Part shown: positions 38,167-45,948 of the stretch, piece by piece
How the letters are laid out: the number at the start of each line of letters is the position of its first letter
How positions within the stretch are numbered: position 1 is the stretch's first letter
DNA from: JAJFJD01 sp965228695
GTDB lineage: Bacteria > Pseudomonadota > Alphaproteobacteria > UBA8366
Reading direction: 5' to 3'
NCBI GenBank assembly: GCA_965228695.1
Contig: CBDDIB010000002.1
Span: forward strand, 124,001 to 188,000
Length of the DNA stretch: 64,000 nucleotides
Position numbers and translations under genes: made by a program
Notes under the pieces: generated by a model
The model's database searches: none
What the model saw: only the letters and a program-made list of their open reading frames with translations
Told to the model about the DNA's origin: nothing

Positions 38167-38318
38167 GCCGGTCGCTTCCTTTCGAGATTACGGTAAATTT
38201 GACTGCGTCATCAGGACTAACGCATCGGATCCCGCCGGGCAAATAGACCAGCCGGCCATGCGTGCGGTCCTGCACATCGGTTCGACGGGCAACCGGGGCT
38301 TTTGTTAGACTCGCCGAT

Positions 38319-39644
38319 ATGAAACGCCAGCTCCATCTGAACCTATTCATCCACAGCCGCGGCCATCATGAAGCATCGTGGCGCCATCCGGACGCATCGA
38401 CCCTCCCGTTGACCGACATCCGCTATTATCAGGAATTGGCGCAAACCGCCGAAGCGGGGCTGTTCGATTCGATCTTTCTCGCGGACCAACTCGCCGGGCG
38501 CGACGATGTGGAACGCGCCGCCCGGACCTGGCTCGAGCCGATCACCGCGCTGGGCGCGCTGGCCGTGACGACACGGCGGATCGGCCTCATCGCGACGACC
38601 TCGACGACCTATACCGAGCCATACAATCTGGCGCGGCAATTCGCCTCGCTGGACCACATCAGCGGCGGGCGCGTCGGGTGGAACATCGTCACATCCTGGT
38701 CCGCACCGGCGGCGCGGAACTACGGCGACGACAGCCAGGTCAGCCACGCCGACCGCTACGCGCGCGCCGAAGACTTCCTGCAGGTCGTGAAGGGCCTGTG
38801 GGACAGTTGGGCCGATGACGTCCTGGTGGACGACCCGGAAAGCGGCCTCTATGCGCATGCCGACCGCATCCGGGCGATCGACCACGAAGGACCCTATTAC
38901 AAAGTCGCGGGCCCTCTGAACGTGCCGCGCGGTCCGCAGGGACGCCCTGTCCTGGTGCAGGCGGGATCGTCCGATACCGGACGGCGTTTCGCGGCGCGCC
39001 ACGCCGAAGCCGTTTTCACCGCGCATATGGAGAAGACGACGGCGCAAGACTTCTACACCGATCTCAAGGCACTGGCTCACGAGGAAGGCCGTGCCGCCGA
39101 TCAGATTCATATCCTGCCGGGCCTCAGCCCGGTGATCGCCGGAACCGAGACGGACGCACAACGCCTGGCGCAGGAACTGAACGACCTGGCCGATCCGGAA
39201 ATCGGTCGGAAACGGCTGTCGGGCCGCTTCGGCGGACATGATTTCTCCCATCTGCCGCTCGACACGCTGCTCACGCCGGATGATTTTCCCGATCCCGCCA
39301 CCGTGGAAGCGGCGCGCAGCCGGACCGAACTGATCGTCGGACTGGTCGAGCGGGAAAATCTCACCCTCCGGCAGTTGCTGTCGAAAATGGCCGGCGCGCG
39401 CGGGCATTTCACCTTCGCGGGCACGCCGGAACAGGTCGCCGACCTGATCGAGGATTGGTTCACCGACGGGGCGGCGGATGGTTTCAACCTGATGCCGCCG
39501 TTGCTGCCGACGATGCTGACCGCCTTTATCGACGAAGTCGTCCCGCTGCTGCAAAAGCGCGGGCTGTTCCGCACCGAATACGAAGGCAAAACGCTACGGT
39601 CGCATTTCGGACTGACACGACCGGCGGACGGTTTCCCGTCCTAG
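38319..39644 (+). CDS. NtaA/SnaA/DszA family FMN-dependent monooxygenase
   Basis: This 441-residue monooxygenase uses FMNH2 from a separate reductase. The conserved DSIFLADQLAG, TTSTTYTEPYNLARQFASLDHISGGR and NIVTSW segments define the nitrilotriacetate / dibenzothiophene-sulfone / pristinamycin monooxygenase family. The start at 38319 (MKRQLHLNLF) fits the family; the open frame from 38262 adds unrelated residues. No flavin reductase gene is adjacent. It is divergent from an LLM oxidoreductase and may share a regulatory region with it. Confidence 0.9.
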   Translation: MKRQLHLNLFIHSRGHHEASWRHPDASTLPLTDIRYYQELAQTAEAGLFDSIFLADQLAGRDDVERAARTWLEPITALGALAVTTRRIGLIATTSTTYTEPYNLARQFASLDHISGGRVGWNIVTSWSAPAARNYGDDSQVSHADRYARAEDFLQVVKGLWDSWADDVLVDDPESGLYAHADRIRAIDHEGPYYKVAGPLNVPRGPQGRPVLVQAGSSDTGRRFAARHAEAVFTAHMEKTTAQDFYTDLKALAHEEGRAADQIHILPGLSPVIAGTETDAQRLAQELNDLADPEIGRKRLSGRFGGHDFSHLPLDTLLTPDDFPDPATVEAARSRTELIVGLVERENLTLRQLLSKMAGARGHFTFAGTPEQVADLIEDWFTDGAADGFNLMPPLLPTMLTAFIDEVVPLLQKRGLFRTEYEGKTLRSHFGLTRPADGFPS

Positions 39645-39703
39645 CGGACTCGAAACCGCGCGGACACCAAACCGAAACTGATTATGCGAAACGGCTGAGT
39701 ACG

Positions 39704-39838
39704 CTAGTTCAGACTGGTGGCCGGCAGCGCCCAATAGAACATGATGAAGACGATCACCGCGCCGAGGGCGTAGCCGCCGATCGTCGTCCAGATGTTCATC
39801 TTATCCGGCATGGGATCGTTCGGATCTTCGACATTCAT
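39704..39838 (-). CDS. Small single-pass membrane protein (44 residues)
   Basis: This short gene encodes a polar start (MNVEDPNDPMPDKMN), then one hydrophobic helix of about 22 residues (about 16-38: IWTTIGGYALGAVIVF and on), and a short tail ending SLN and TAG. A ribosome-binding site (GAAAGGAAC) lies just before the ATG. It is too short to be noticed by length filters and lies in the 268-bp gap between the monooxygenase and the YdjM-like gene, on the strand of the latter. I do not recognise the family; subunits of membrane complexes often look like this. Confidence 0.6.
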   Translation of the reverse strand: MNVEDPNDPMPDKMNIWTTIGGYALGAVIVFIMFYWALPATSLN

Positions 39839-39912
39839 CGGCTGCGTTCCTTTCGCGTTGTCCGATTATCCTCCGTCCTCCGGGGCCGGTCAACTGCCGA
39901 ACCCACCGATTT

Positions 39913-41001
39913 TCAGCACGGAACGATCCTCGTTTCGGGCGTCTTCGCGACCCGGAGACGGTCCAACGATATCGCCGCGTTGGCTTCTATCGGCCGGATC
40001 GCACGATCTCCTCGAACCCCGGCCCAAAGCCACTCGCCGTCACCGGGCGCGCCCCGCACCGGGCGCAGGCGTTGCGGCGGGATATCGACGATTTCGGTCC
40101 CACGTCGCGCGGCGACTACGAAACGGAAGACATACTGTGGCGTCATGCCCATCCGCAGGTCGCTAAGGATGACCCCATTTTCGTCCGTGTCGAACCGCAC
40201 GAAGCCTTTGCTGAACTCGCTTACCGTCTCGACAACGCCGTTGCCGGACCAACAGGCGATCGACGTCGGTTTGCGCGGATGCACATAGGCCGTCACCGCG
40301 TCGTCACCGCCGAACAGCGGCAGGTAGAGATTGATGTAACGGTCGCCGTCGATCGCCACCGCCCGCCAGAACAGGGTGTTGAAAGGCGTCGGCGTGGCGA
40401 ACATCCGGTCGGCCGTGACACCGGACTTGGCCAGTTGGGCCTGCGCGCGGGATTTGGCGATTTGCTGACCCACTGTGGACCACGCCATGTATCCGGTCGA
40501 CACGATCAGCGCCAAGGACAGGGCCTTGCCGAATCGGGGCGTCCAGGACTTCAGGAACAAGGCCCACACGAAGACGATCAACAGCGGCAATGTGTAGGCG
40601 GGATCGATGATGAAGATCGATCCCAGCCCGATCGGTTCCGGCCAGATCGGCCAGAACAGCCGAGTGCCGTAGATCGTCATGGCGTCGACCAAGGCGTGCG
40701 TCGCGAGACAGAGGAAAACCGCGAGATAGGTCTGTATCCGCGAGTCGCGCAACGAGGACGCAAGCCGCACCAATCCCTCGCCCAGGACCGGCGCCAAGGC
40801 GGCATGCACGACGATCGAATGCGTCACGCCGCGATGCAGGACGAAACTGTCGATCGGGTCATCGAACGGCCAGAACACGTCGGTATCGGGCAAGGTGCCG
40901 AGCAAGCCGCCGGTCAACGCGGCTTTGCGCACGCCCATGCGCCGGCCCAGAACCGCGGTCCCGACGGCCGCCCCGAGAACGAATTGCGTTACTGAATCCA
41001 T
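39913..41001 (-). CDS. YdjM-like membrane-bound metal-dependent hydrolase (DUF457 type)
   Basis: This roughly 362-residue protein starts MDSVTQFVLGAAVGTAV. The N-terminal half has several membrane helices with the family's polar residues: TLPDTDVFW, LHRGVTHSIVVH and THALVDAMTIYG, consistent with a zinc site near the membrane. The C-terminal half is soluble and beta-rich, a longer tail than in YdjM itself. The biochemical activity is not established. The open frame upstream of 41001 to 41154 is not credible. Confidence 0.8.
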   Translation of the reverse strand: MDSVTQFVLGAAVGTAVLGRRMGVRKAALTGGLLGTLPDTDVFWPFDDPIDSFVLHRGVTHSIVVHAALAPVLGEGLVRLASSLRDSRIQTYLAVFLCLATHALVDAMTIYGTRLFWPIWPEPIGLGSIFIIDPAYTLPLLIVFVWALFLKSWTPRFGKALSLALIVSTGYMAWSTVGQQIAKSRAQAQLAKSGVTADRMFATPTPFNTLFWRAVAIDGDRYINLYLPLFGGDDAVTAYVHPRKPTSIACWSGNGVVETVSEFSKGFVRFDTDENGVILSDLRMGMTPQYVFRFVVAARRGTEIVDIPPQRLRPVRGAPGDGEWLWAGVRGDRAIRPIEANAAISLDRLRVAKTPETRIVPC

Positions 41002-41088
41002 CGACGGGCTCCGTCTCGCTCGATACTGTTGTTGGTGCGGTCCCGCAGGGCCAATGCTCCGCGATCCATGTAGTACAACATTCTGCGA

Positions 41089-41119
41089 TTGACAGGGGCC
41101 GCGCGGTCGAGAAACTAAT
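41089..41119 (+). promoter_or_regulatory. Candidate promoter of the TPR gene
   Basis: TTGACA at 41089-41094 is followed after 19 bp by ACTAAT (41114-41119). Transcription would begin near 41126, about 50 bp before the start codon and directly in front of a perfect hairpin at 41130-41147. The spacer is longer than ideal. Confidence 0.35.
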
Positions 41120-41129
41120 CCGTCATCAA

Positions 41130-41147
41130 ATCCGGCATTCGCCGGAT
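41130..41147 (+). other. 5' leader hairpin of the TPR gene
   Basis: A perfect 7-bp stem, ATCCGGC and GCCGGAT, around an ATTC loop lies 27 bp before the start codon. If the candidate promoter is right, it caps the 5' end of the transcript and would stabilise it. It leaves the GGGAGGA ribosome-binding site free. Confidence 0.35.
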
Positions 41148-41174
41148 GCCGCATTACCCATCCGGGAGGACCGA

Positions 41175-42575
41175 ATGTTCAACGACACGCGCGGGCTCGC
41201 CATGACCGCCTCGAGCCAGGACGCCGTCGACGCCTTCGACGGTTGCGTCGACGAGTTCCTGGCCTCGGGCCGCGACGCGGCGCTGCTCTTGAAGAAAGTC
41301 TCGGACGTCGACCCGGATATGATCATGGGCCAATGCTTGCGGGGATACTTCCAGCGCCTGCCGGCCCAGGCCCATCTCGCGGCGCAAAGCGGCGACAGCC
41401 TGGCCAAGGCGCGCGGCCTCGCGGCGACGGCGACCGAGCGCGAACAGAAACATGTCGCCGCGCTGGCGGCCTGGTGCGCCGGCGACATCCGCAAGACGAC
41501 GGCGTTGTGGGACGACATCCTGCTGGACCATCCGCGGGATATCCTCGCGCTGCGCCTCGCGCATACGATGCATTTCTTTCTCGGCGACCTGGCGCGGATG
41601 CGCGATTCCATGGCGCGGGTCATGCCGCATTGGTCCGAAGACGTGCCGGGCTACGGTTTCGTACTCGGGTGCCGCGCCTTCACCTACGAGGAAACCCACG
41701 AGTTCGGTCCCGCCGAGAAACTCGGCCGGCGCGCGGTCGAAATCAACGAGAACGACATCTGGGCCGGCCACTGCGTCGCCCATGTCCTGGAAGCGCAGGG
41801 ACGGCGGCAGGACGGTATCGTCTGGATCGACGAACACGAAACCGCATGGCAGAAACGCGGAATCTTCGCGCATCACCTGTGGTGGCACCGGGCGCTGCAC
41901 TATTTGGAATTGGAACGGTTCGACGACGTGCTCGCCGCCTATGACAGGCAGTTCTGGACCGAACCGTCGGAAGACAACATCGACATCTGCAATGCCGCCA
42001 GCATGCTGATGCGGCTCGACATGCTGGGCCTCGATGTGGGCGACCGCTGGGAAGCGGTGGCGGATGTCAGCGCCGGCCGGATCGCGCCGCCGCAACAGCG
42101 CCTGCGCCCGTTTAACGACCTGCACTTCATGATGGCCTTGGCGATGGCGGGACGGCGCGACGAAGCCGAGACGCTGCTGGCGTCGATGCGCGATTTCCGC
42201 GACAGCGCGGCCAACGCGGACGCGACGATCACGCCGGTCTATCGCGACGCCGGCATCCCCGTCGCCGAAGCGACCCTCGCCTACGCCGCGGAAGAGTACG
42301 GCCGCGTCGTCGACATCATGCAGGAGGCCCGCTACCGCATGGTGCCGCTCGGCGGCAGTTGGGCGCAGCGCGATGTCTGGGTGCGGATGCTGCTGCACGC
42401 CGCCCTCAAGGACGGCCAGCATGGGCTCGCCCGCGCCCTGCTTGCGGAACGCACCGCCGACAACCCGACCAGCGCCCCGTCCTGGAAACTGTACGCCGAG
42501 GCGTTGGACCAATGCGGCGACCCGGACGCCGCCGGCAAGGCCCGCGCCCGCGCCGCCGAGCTGCTGGCGGCGTAG
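41175..42575 (+). CDS. Tetratricopeptide repeat protein, TTC38-like
   Basis: This 466-residue, almost all-helical protein resembles the TTC38 family. Typical segments are HVAALAAWCAGDIRKTTALW, LGRRAVEINENDIWAGHCVAHVLE and HLWWHRALHYLELERFDDVL. It has no signal peptide or membrane helix and is probably a cytoplasmic protein-interaction scaffold or an uncharacterised enzyme. It is 42 bp upstream of an MFS gene and they may be co-transcribed. The role of bacterial TTC38 homologues is unknown. Confidence 0.85.
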   Translation: MFNDTRGLAMTASSQDAVDAFDGCVDEFLASGRDAALLLKKVSDVDPDMIMGQCLRGYFQRLPAQAHLAAQSGDSLAKARGLAATATEREQKHVAALAAWCAGDIRKTTALWDDILLDHPRDILALRLAHTMHFFLGDLARMRDSMARVMPHWSEDVPGYGFVLGCRAFTYEETHEFGPAEKLGRRAVEINENDIWAGHCVAHVLEAQGRRQDGIVWIDEHETAWQKRGIFAHHLWWHRALHYLELERFDDVLAAYDRQFWTEPSEDNIDICNAASMLMRLDMLGLDVGDRWEAVADVSAGRIAPPQQRLRPFNDLHFMMALAMAGRRDEAETLLASMRDFRDSAANADATITPVYRDAGIPVAEATLAYAAEEYGRVVDIMQEARYRMVPLGGSWAQRDVWVRMLLHAALKDGQHGLARALLAERTADNPTSAPSWKLYAEALDQCGDPDAAGKARARAAELLAA

Positions 42576-42617
42576 TCCCGATGCACCGACGCAGCGTCAC
42601 TACCGCATGACCGGCGC

Positions 42618-43841
42618 ATGACCGCCGCCACACCGGAACACCGGTCCGACACCTTGGTGATCGGTCTGGTCGGTCTCGCGCACCTGCTCTCGCATTTCTA
42701 TCAGATCGCGCTCGCGCCGCTTTTCCCGCTGCTGCGCGCCGAATTCGGCGTCAGCTACACCGCGCTGGGACTGATCATCTCGCTGTTCTACGGCGTTTCC
42801 GGCCTATGCCAGGCTTTTGTCGGCATCTTGGTGGACCGCTACGGCGGCGACCGGCTGATGCTGTTCGGCATCCTCACCATGTCGACATCGGTCATGCTGA
42901 TGGGCTTCGCCCCGGCCTATTGGGTGTTGCTGCCGCTGGCGGTGCTGTCGGCACTCGGCAATTCGGTCTTCCATCCGGCGGACCTTTCGATCCTCTCGGC
43001 GAAGGTCAGCCCGGAGCGGCTGGGCCGGGCCTTCGGCATCCACGGTTTCGGCGGCACCTGCGGCTATTTCCTGTCGCCGATCATCGTCTATTACGGCGTG
43101 GCCAGCTTCGCCGGATGGCGCGCCGGATTGATCGTCGCCGGATTGATCGGCTGGGGGGCGGCGCTGCTGATTCTGCGTCACCGCGATGTCCTGCGTATGC
43201 CCGCCGGCCAAGCCGCCGGCGCGGAGGCGATGCCGAGCCTCGCCTTTTATGGACGGCTGGTGCGGAACCTGCCGCTGATGGCCGCCTTCGCCTATTTCGC
43301 GCTGATCGCGGGTGCGCTTGCCGGGGTGCAGAATTTCTCGGTCACCGCGCTGGTCGAGATGTATGGCGCGCCGCTGGCGCTGGCCACCGCGGGATTGACC
43401 GGCTATCTCGGCGGCAACGCCGCGGGCATCCTGCTTGGCGGCGAATTGGCCGACCGCTTTCCCCGCCACGCGCTGATCGCGACCAGCGGCCTCATCGCCG
43501 GCGCGGCGGCCATGAGCACGATCGCCTTGGTCCCGCTGCCGATGCTGGCGATCATCCCCCTGCTGACCGCCGGCGGGTTCTTCCTCGGCATGACCGGTCC
43601 GTCGCGCGACATCCTGGTGCGCGCCGCGACTCCGGCAGGGGCGACCGGCAAGGTATTCGGGTTCGTCTATTCGGGCCTGGACCTCGGCGGCGCGCTGGGG
43701 CCGCTGCTGTTCGGCTGGCTGATGGACGGCGGCAACTTCCGCGGCGTCTTCATCGCCATCGCCGTCATGTATCTCCTTGGCATCCTGAGCGTGATGCAGC
43801 TCAAGCGCGGCGCCCAAGTCAGCGGCGAAGCGGCGCAGTAA
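42618..43841 (+). CDS. MFS transporter
   Basis: This 407-residue transporter with 12 hydrophobic segments shares the HLLSHFYQIALAPLFP start, the GILVDRYGGDRLML loop and the GNSVFHPADLSILS helix with the MFS protein at 6779-8038; the two are paralogues of the FSR-like group. It probably follows the TPR gene in one transcript. A hairpin lies four bases behind its stop (43852-43878). Substrate unknown. Confidence 0.9.
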   Translation: MTAATPEHRSDTLVIGLVGLAHLLSHFYQIALAPLFPLLRAEFGVSYTALGLIISLFYGVSGLCQAFVGILVDRYGGDRLMLFGILTMSTSVMLMGFAPAYWVLLPLAVLSALGNSVFHPADLSILSAKVSPERLGRAFGIHGFGGTCGYFLSPIIVYYGVASFAGWRAGLIVAGLIGWGAALLILRHRDVLRMPAGQAAGAEAMPSLAFYGRLVRNLPLMAAFAYFALIAGALAGVQNFSVTALVEMYGAPLALATAGLTGYLGGNAAGILLGGELADRFPRHALIATSGLIAGAAAMSTIALVPLPMLAIIPLLTAGGFFLGMTGPSRDILVRAATPAGATGKVFGFVYSGLDLGGALGPLLFGWLMDGGNFRGVFIAIAVMYLLGILSVMQLKRGAQVSGEAAQ

Positions 43842-43844
43842 CAC

Positions 43845-43878
43845 AAAAAAACCGGCCGATCCTGGAAAGATCGGCCGG
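43845..43878 (-). terminator. Rho-independent terminator facing the minus strand
   Basis: A perfect 10-bp stem (CCGGCCGATC and GATCGGCCGG) with a 7-base loop is followed, on the minus strand, by seven T residues (43851-43845). On the plus strand the same hairpin lies just after the MFS stop but has no T-run behind it. No protein gene on the minus strand ends here, so something untranslated should. Confidence 0.75.
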
Positions 43879-43985
43879 CGGCTTGGCCCCAACGTTCGGG
43901 AGAGGGGGAGAGGAGGAAAAACCCTTGCCGGAACCAAGCCAGGGTCGAAACGGTTCTTGGGTGGAAAACCGTTTCGGGGGATTGC
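43845..43985 (-). ncRNA. Candidate structured small RNA with CU-rich loop
   Basis: A minus-strand RNA of about 140 nt is inferred. From its 5' side it has a 10-bp hairpin (arms 43967-43976 and 43946-43955, CGAAACGGTT type), then a 7-bp long-range stem (CCAAGCC 43934-43940 with GGCTTGG 43880-43886) that closes a loop holding a 19-base pyrimidine run (complement of 43898-43916), then the terminator hairpin and T7. The pyrimidine run, CCTCCTCTCCCCCTCTCCC as RNA, is complementary to Shine-Dalgarno sequences, as in several alphaproteobacterial regulatory RNAs. No clear promoter is visible, and the 5' end is a guess. The rest of this gap (43986-44201) holds no gene I can support. Confidence 0.42.
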
Positions 43986-44161
43986 GTCGTCTAAATCAAA
44001 ATCACAGGCTTACCGTCGTTTGTTCGTTCACGTCGTCGCAACGCGTTTCCGCGCCGCCTACGATCCCAATCTATGTTTTTTACCGATCGATTTAAAACCA
44101 CGATCGATGACATTCATGTGATGGGCTCGCGATCCCCGCGGAGATCGGCTATTTTTGACCG

Positions 44162-44171
44162 ATTGATCAAT
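44162..44171. promoter_or_regulatory. Palindrome before tetR
   Basis: The perfect palindrome ATTGATCAAT is followed by AT-rich sequence, 30 bp before the TetR start. It is a reasonable autoregulatory operator. A GATAAT hexamer at 44190-44195 lies so close to the start codon at 44202 that transcripts from it would be almost leaderless. Confidence 0.35.
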
Positions 44172-44201
44172 AATTAATCTCTTTGATCGGATAATCCTTG
44201 T

Positions 44202-44771
44202 ATGGCACGCCCCCGCGAGTTCGAACCCGAGCAGGTTCTGTCGGCCGCGACCGACCTGTTTTGGCGAAACGGGTTCGCCGGCACATCGCTGGCGCAGCTC
44301 GACCGGGCCGTCGGACTCAACCGCGCGAGCCTGTACAACGCGTTCGGCGACAAGCGCGGATTGTTTCTCGCCTGCCTCGACCATTACGGCGGGCGGGAAA
44401 TCAGCGCCGCCATCGCCTTGTTGTCGGGTCCGGGCAACGGAAACGCCAAAATACGAAGACTCTTCAACGGACCGGTCAAGGCGGTGCGAACCGGTATGGA
44501 CCGGCGCGGCTGTCTCCTCTGCAACAGCGCGGTGGAGGTCGCGCCGCACGACAAGCAGGTCGAAGCGGCCGTCATGCGGCACCTGGACCGTCTGCGGGAT
44601 GCCCTCGCCGCGGCACTGGCCGCCGACAAGACCCACGAGGATTCAGTCCGCCGCGCCGATCAGCTGACCGCCAGTTACATGGGGTTGCACGTCATGGCCA
44701 AGGCCGGCGCGCCCGTGGCCCAACTCAAGCGCATCGCCGCCGGCGCGGGCGTCTTGCTCGATGCCGATTAG
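44202..44771 (+). CDS. TetR/AcrR family transcriptional regulator
   Basis: This 189-residue repressor has the N-terminal TetR helix-turn-helix (VLSAATDLFWRNGFAGTSLAQL, then LNRASLYNAFGDKRGLF at about residues 38-55). The C-terminal ligand domain contains RRGCLLCNSAVEVAPHD, which matches the TetR_C subgroup with the conserved GCL.N motif. The downstream cupin gene is convergent; the target of the repressor is most likely itself or the cupin/VOC genes. The ligand is unknown. Confidence 0.92.
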   Translation: MARPREFEPEQVLSAATDLFWRNGFAGTSLAQLDRAVGLNRASLYNAFGDKRGLFLACLDHYGGREISAAIALLSGPGNGNAKIRRLFNGPVKAVRTGMDRRGCLLCNSAVEVAPHDKQVEAAVMRHLDRLRDALAAALAADKTHEDSVRRADQLTASYMGLHVMAKAGAPVAQLKRIAAGAGVLLDAD

Positions 44772-44780
44772 CGATATCGC

Positions 44781-45257
44781 CTAGTACGGCTCGCCGTTTC
44801 GCCGCGTGAACTTCGCATCCGGCTGCCCGCGCCCGACCATCTGCATGTCGATGTCACTGTAGCGGCAGGAATCGCCGGGCCGGCGGCTGCCGACTTCCAA
44901 TACCGTCACCGGCTTGTCGGTTTTGTTGATCAGATGATGTCCGTTCTCTTCGCCCGCCGCGAATCCGGCGACGCTGCCCGGCCGCAATTCCATCTCGCCC
45001 GCGTCGGTGACCAGCGTCGGAGTCCCGTCGAGAATGTAGATGAATTCATCCTCGGTCGTGTGCCAGTGGCGCTGCGACGACCAGACATTCGGCGGCAGCA
45101 CGACGAGGTTCACGCCAAAGTCCGTCAGGCCGAAATGATCGCCGAGCCGGCGCCGCAGCCGGTCCATGCAGGGTTCGTTGAACGGGGACGGATAGCCGGA
45201 GCCGCTTTCCGTGGGCATGTCGAGGGCGTTTTCGGCAGGTTTGGCGTGGTTCGGCAT
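44781..45257 (-). CDS. Cupin domain-containing protein
   Basis: This 158-residue single cupin has the metal motif RHWHTTEDEFIYILDG (His, His, Glu) and a second histidine in ENGHHLIN. The ribosome-binding site CAGGAGCAAG precedes the start. The N-terminus before residue 45 is variable. It lies 9 bp from the end of the convergent tetR and 89 bp downstream of the VOC gene on the same strand. Function unknown; such proteins may be small dioxygenases, isomerases or sensors. Confidence 0.88.
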   Translation of the reverse strand: MPNHAKPAENALDMPTESGSGYPSPFNEPCMDRLRRRLGDHFGLTDFGVNLVVLPPNVWSSQRHWHTTEDEFIYILDGTPTLVTDAGEMELRPGSVAGFAAGEENGHHLINKTDKPVTVLEVGSRRPGDSCRYSDIDMQMVGRGQPDAKFTRRNGEPY

Positions 45258-45346
45258 GGCTTGCTCCTGGCTAGGGTGTCGCGCCCGGCTGTCCGGGTGA
45301 TCGCAATCCTAGGCCAATCGCCGACATCGCGCATCGAAAAGCGGGA

Positions 45347-45751
45347 TTAGTCCTCGTAATGCTTGAGTTCAAGCCGGTTGCCGTCCGGGTCGGGGAAGTA
45401 GATCGACTGCCCGTTCCCGCGCGCGCCCCATACCGGACGCGGACCGTCGACCTCGACACCTTCCTTTTCGAGGCGATCCCGCACCCGCTCCCAATCGGTC
45501 TTGGTCACGACCATGCAGAAATGGTTGAGATTGGGGATCGGCGCCGGGTCCTTCTTGTGCAGCTTCGGCGGGAAGAGATCGATGATGGTGTTCTCGTTTA
45601 ACCGCACCGACGGAAAGGAAACCTTGCCCGCACGATAGGCGTCGAGCCGGTCCGGCTCCATCTCCAACACTCGCGTGTAAAAATCGACCATCAACGCTTC
45701 GTCCTGCACGTTCAAAACGATATGGTCCATTGTGAGTCGCATCGACGTCAT
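45347..45751 (-). CDS. VOC (glyoxalase/dioxygenase superfamily) protein
   Basis: This roughly 134-residue protein has two beta-alpha-beta-beta-beta units: MDHIVLNVQDEALMVDFYTRVL at the start and LNHFCMVVTKTDWERVRDRL in the second, ending with IYFPDPDGNRLELKHYED (metal-site glutamate). Three in-frame ATGs lie within 20 bp (45751, 45742, 45733); the first has AGGA close in front. The open frame further up to 45844 is not coding. It is divergent from the dehydrogenase. The substrate is unknown. Confidence 0.88.
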   Translation of the reverse strand: MTSMRLTMDHIVLNVQDEALMVDFYTRVLEMEPDRLDAYRAGKVSFPSVRLNENTIIDLFPPKLHKKDPAPIPNLNHFCMVVTKTDWERVRDRLEKEGVEVDGPRPVWGARGNGQSIYFPDPDGNRLELKHYED

Positions 45752-45948
45752 TCCTTTCCTCGAAATCTCAGTAAGCGCTCGCCCGAGGCTTTGAACATAG
45801 GGTTCGGCCGGCAGCTTGCAATATCCCGCGACAATTCGGGTCATCGAGACGATTGACCCGGCGGGCGCAACGCTTCACCATTCTCGAAGTGCGCCATCGC
45901 GCCGACACATCCCAGCAGCAGCCCGAAACAAGATCACCGAGAGAGTCC

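Noticed and set aside
43845..43878. Plus-strand terminator of the MFS gene
   Set aside because: The hairpin is well placed but the T-run is on the minus-strand side only; on the plus strand CGGCTTGG follows. It may still help stop plus-strand transcripts, but it is better explained by a minus-strand RNA.
42806..44095. 429-codon plus-strand frame over the MFS gene and the gap behind it
   Set aside because: It is the +2 shadow of the MFS gene. The tail after 43920 has an AGGAGG but starts only with TTG and has no recognisable protein character.
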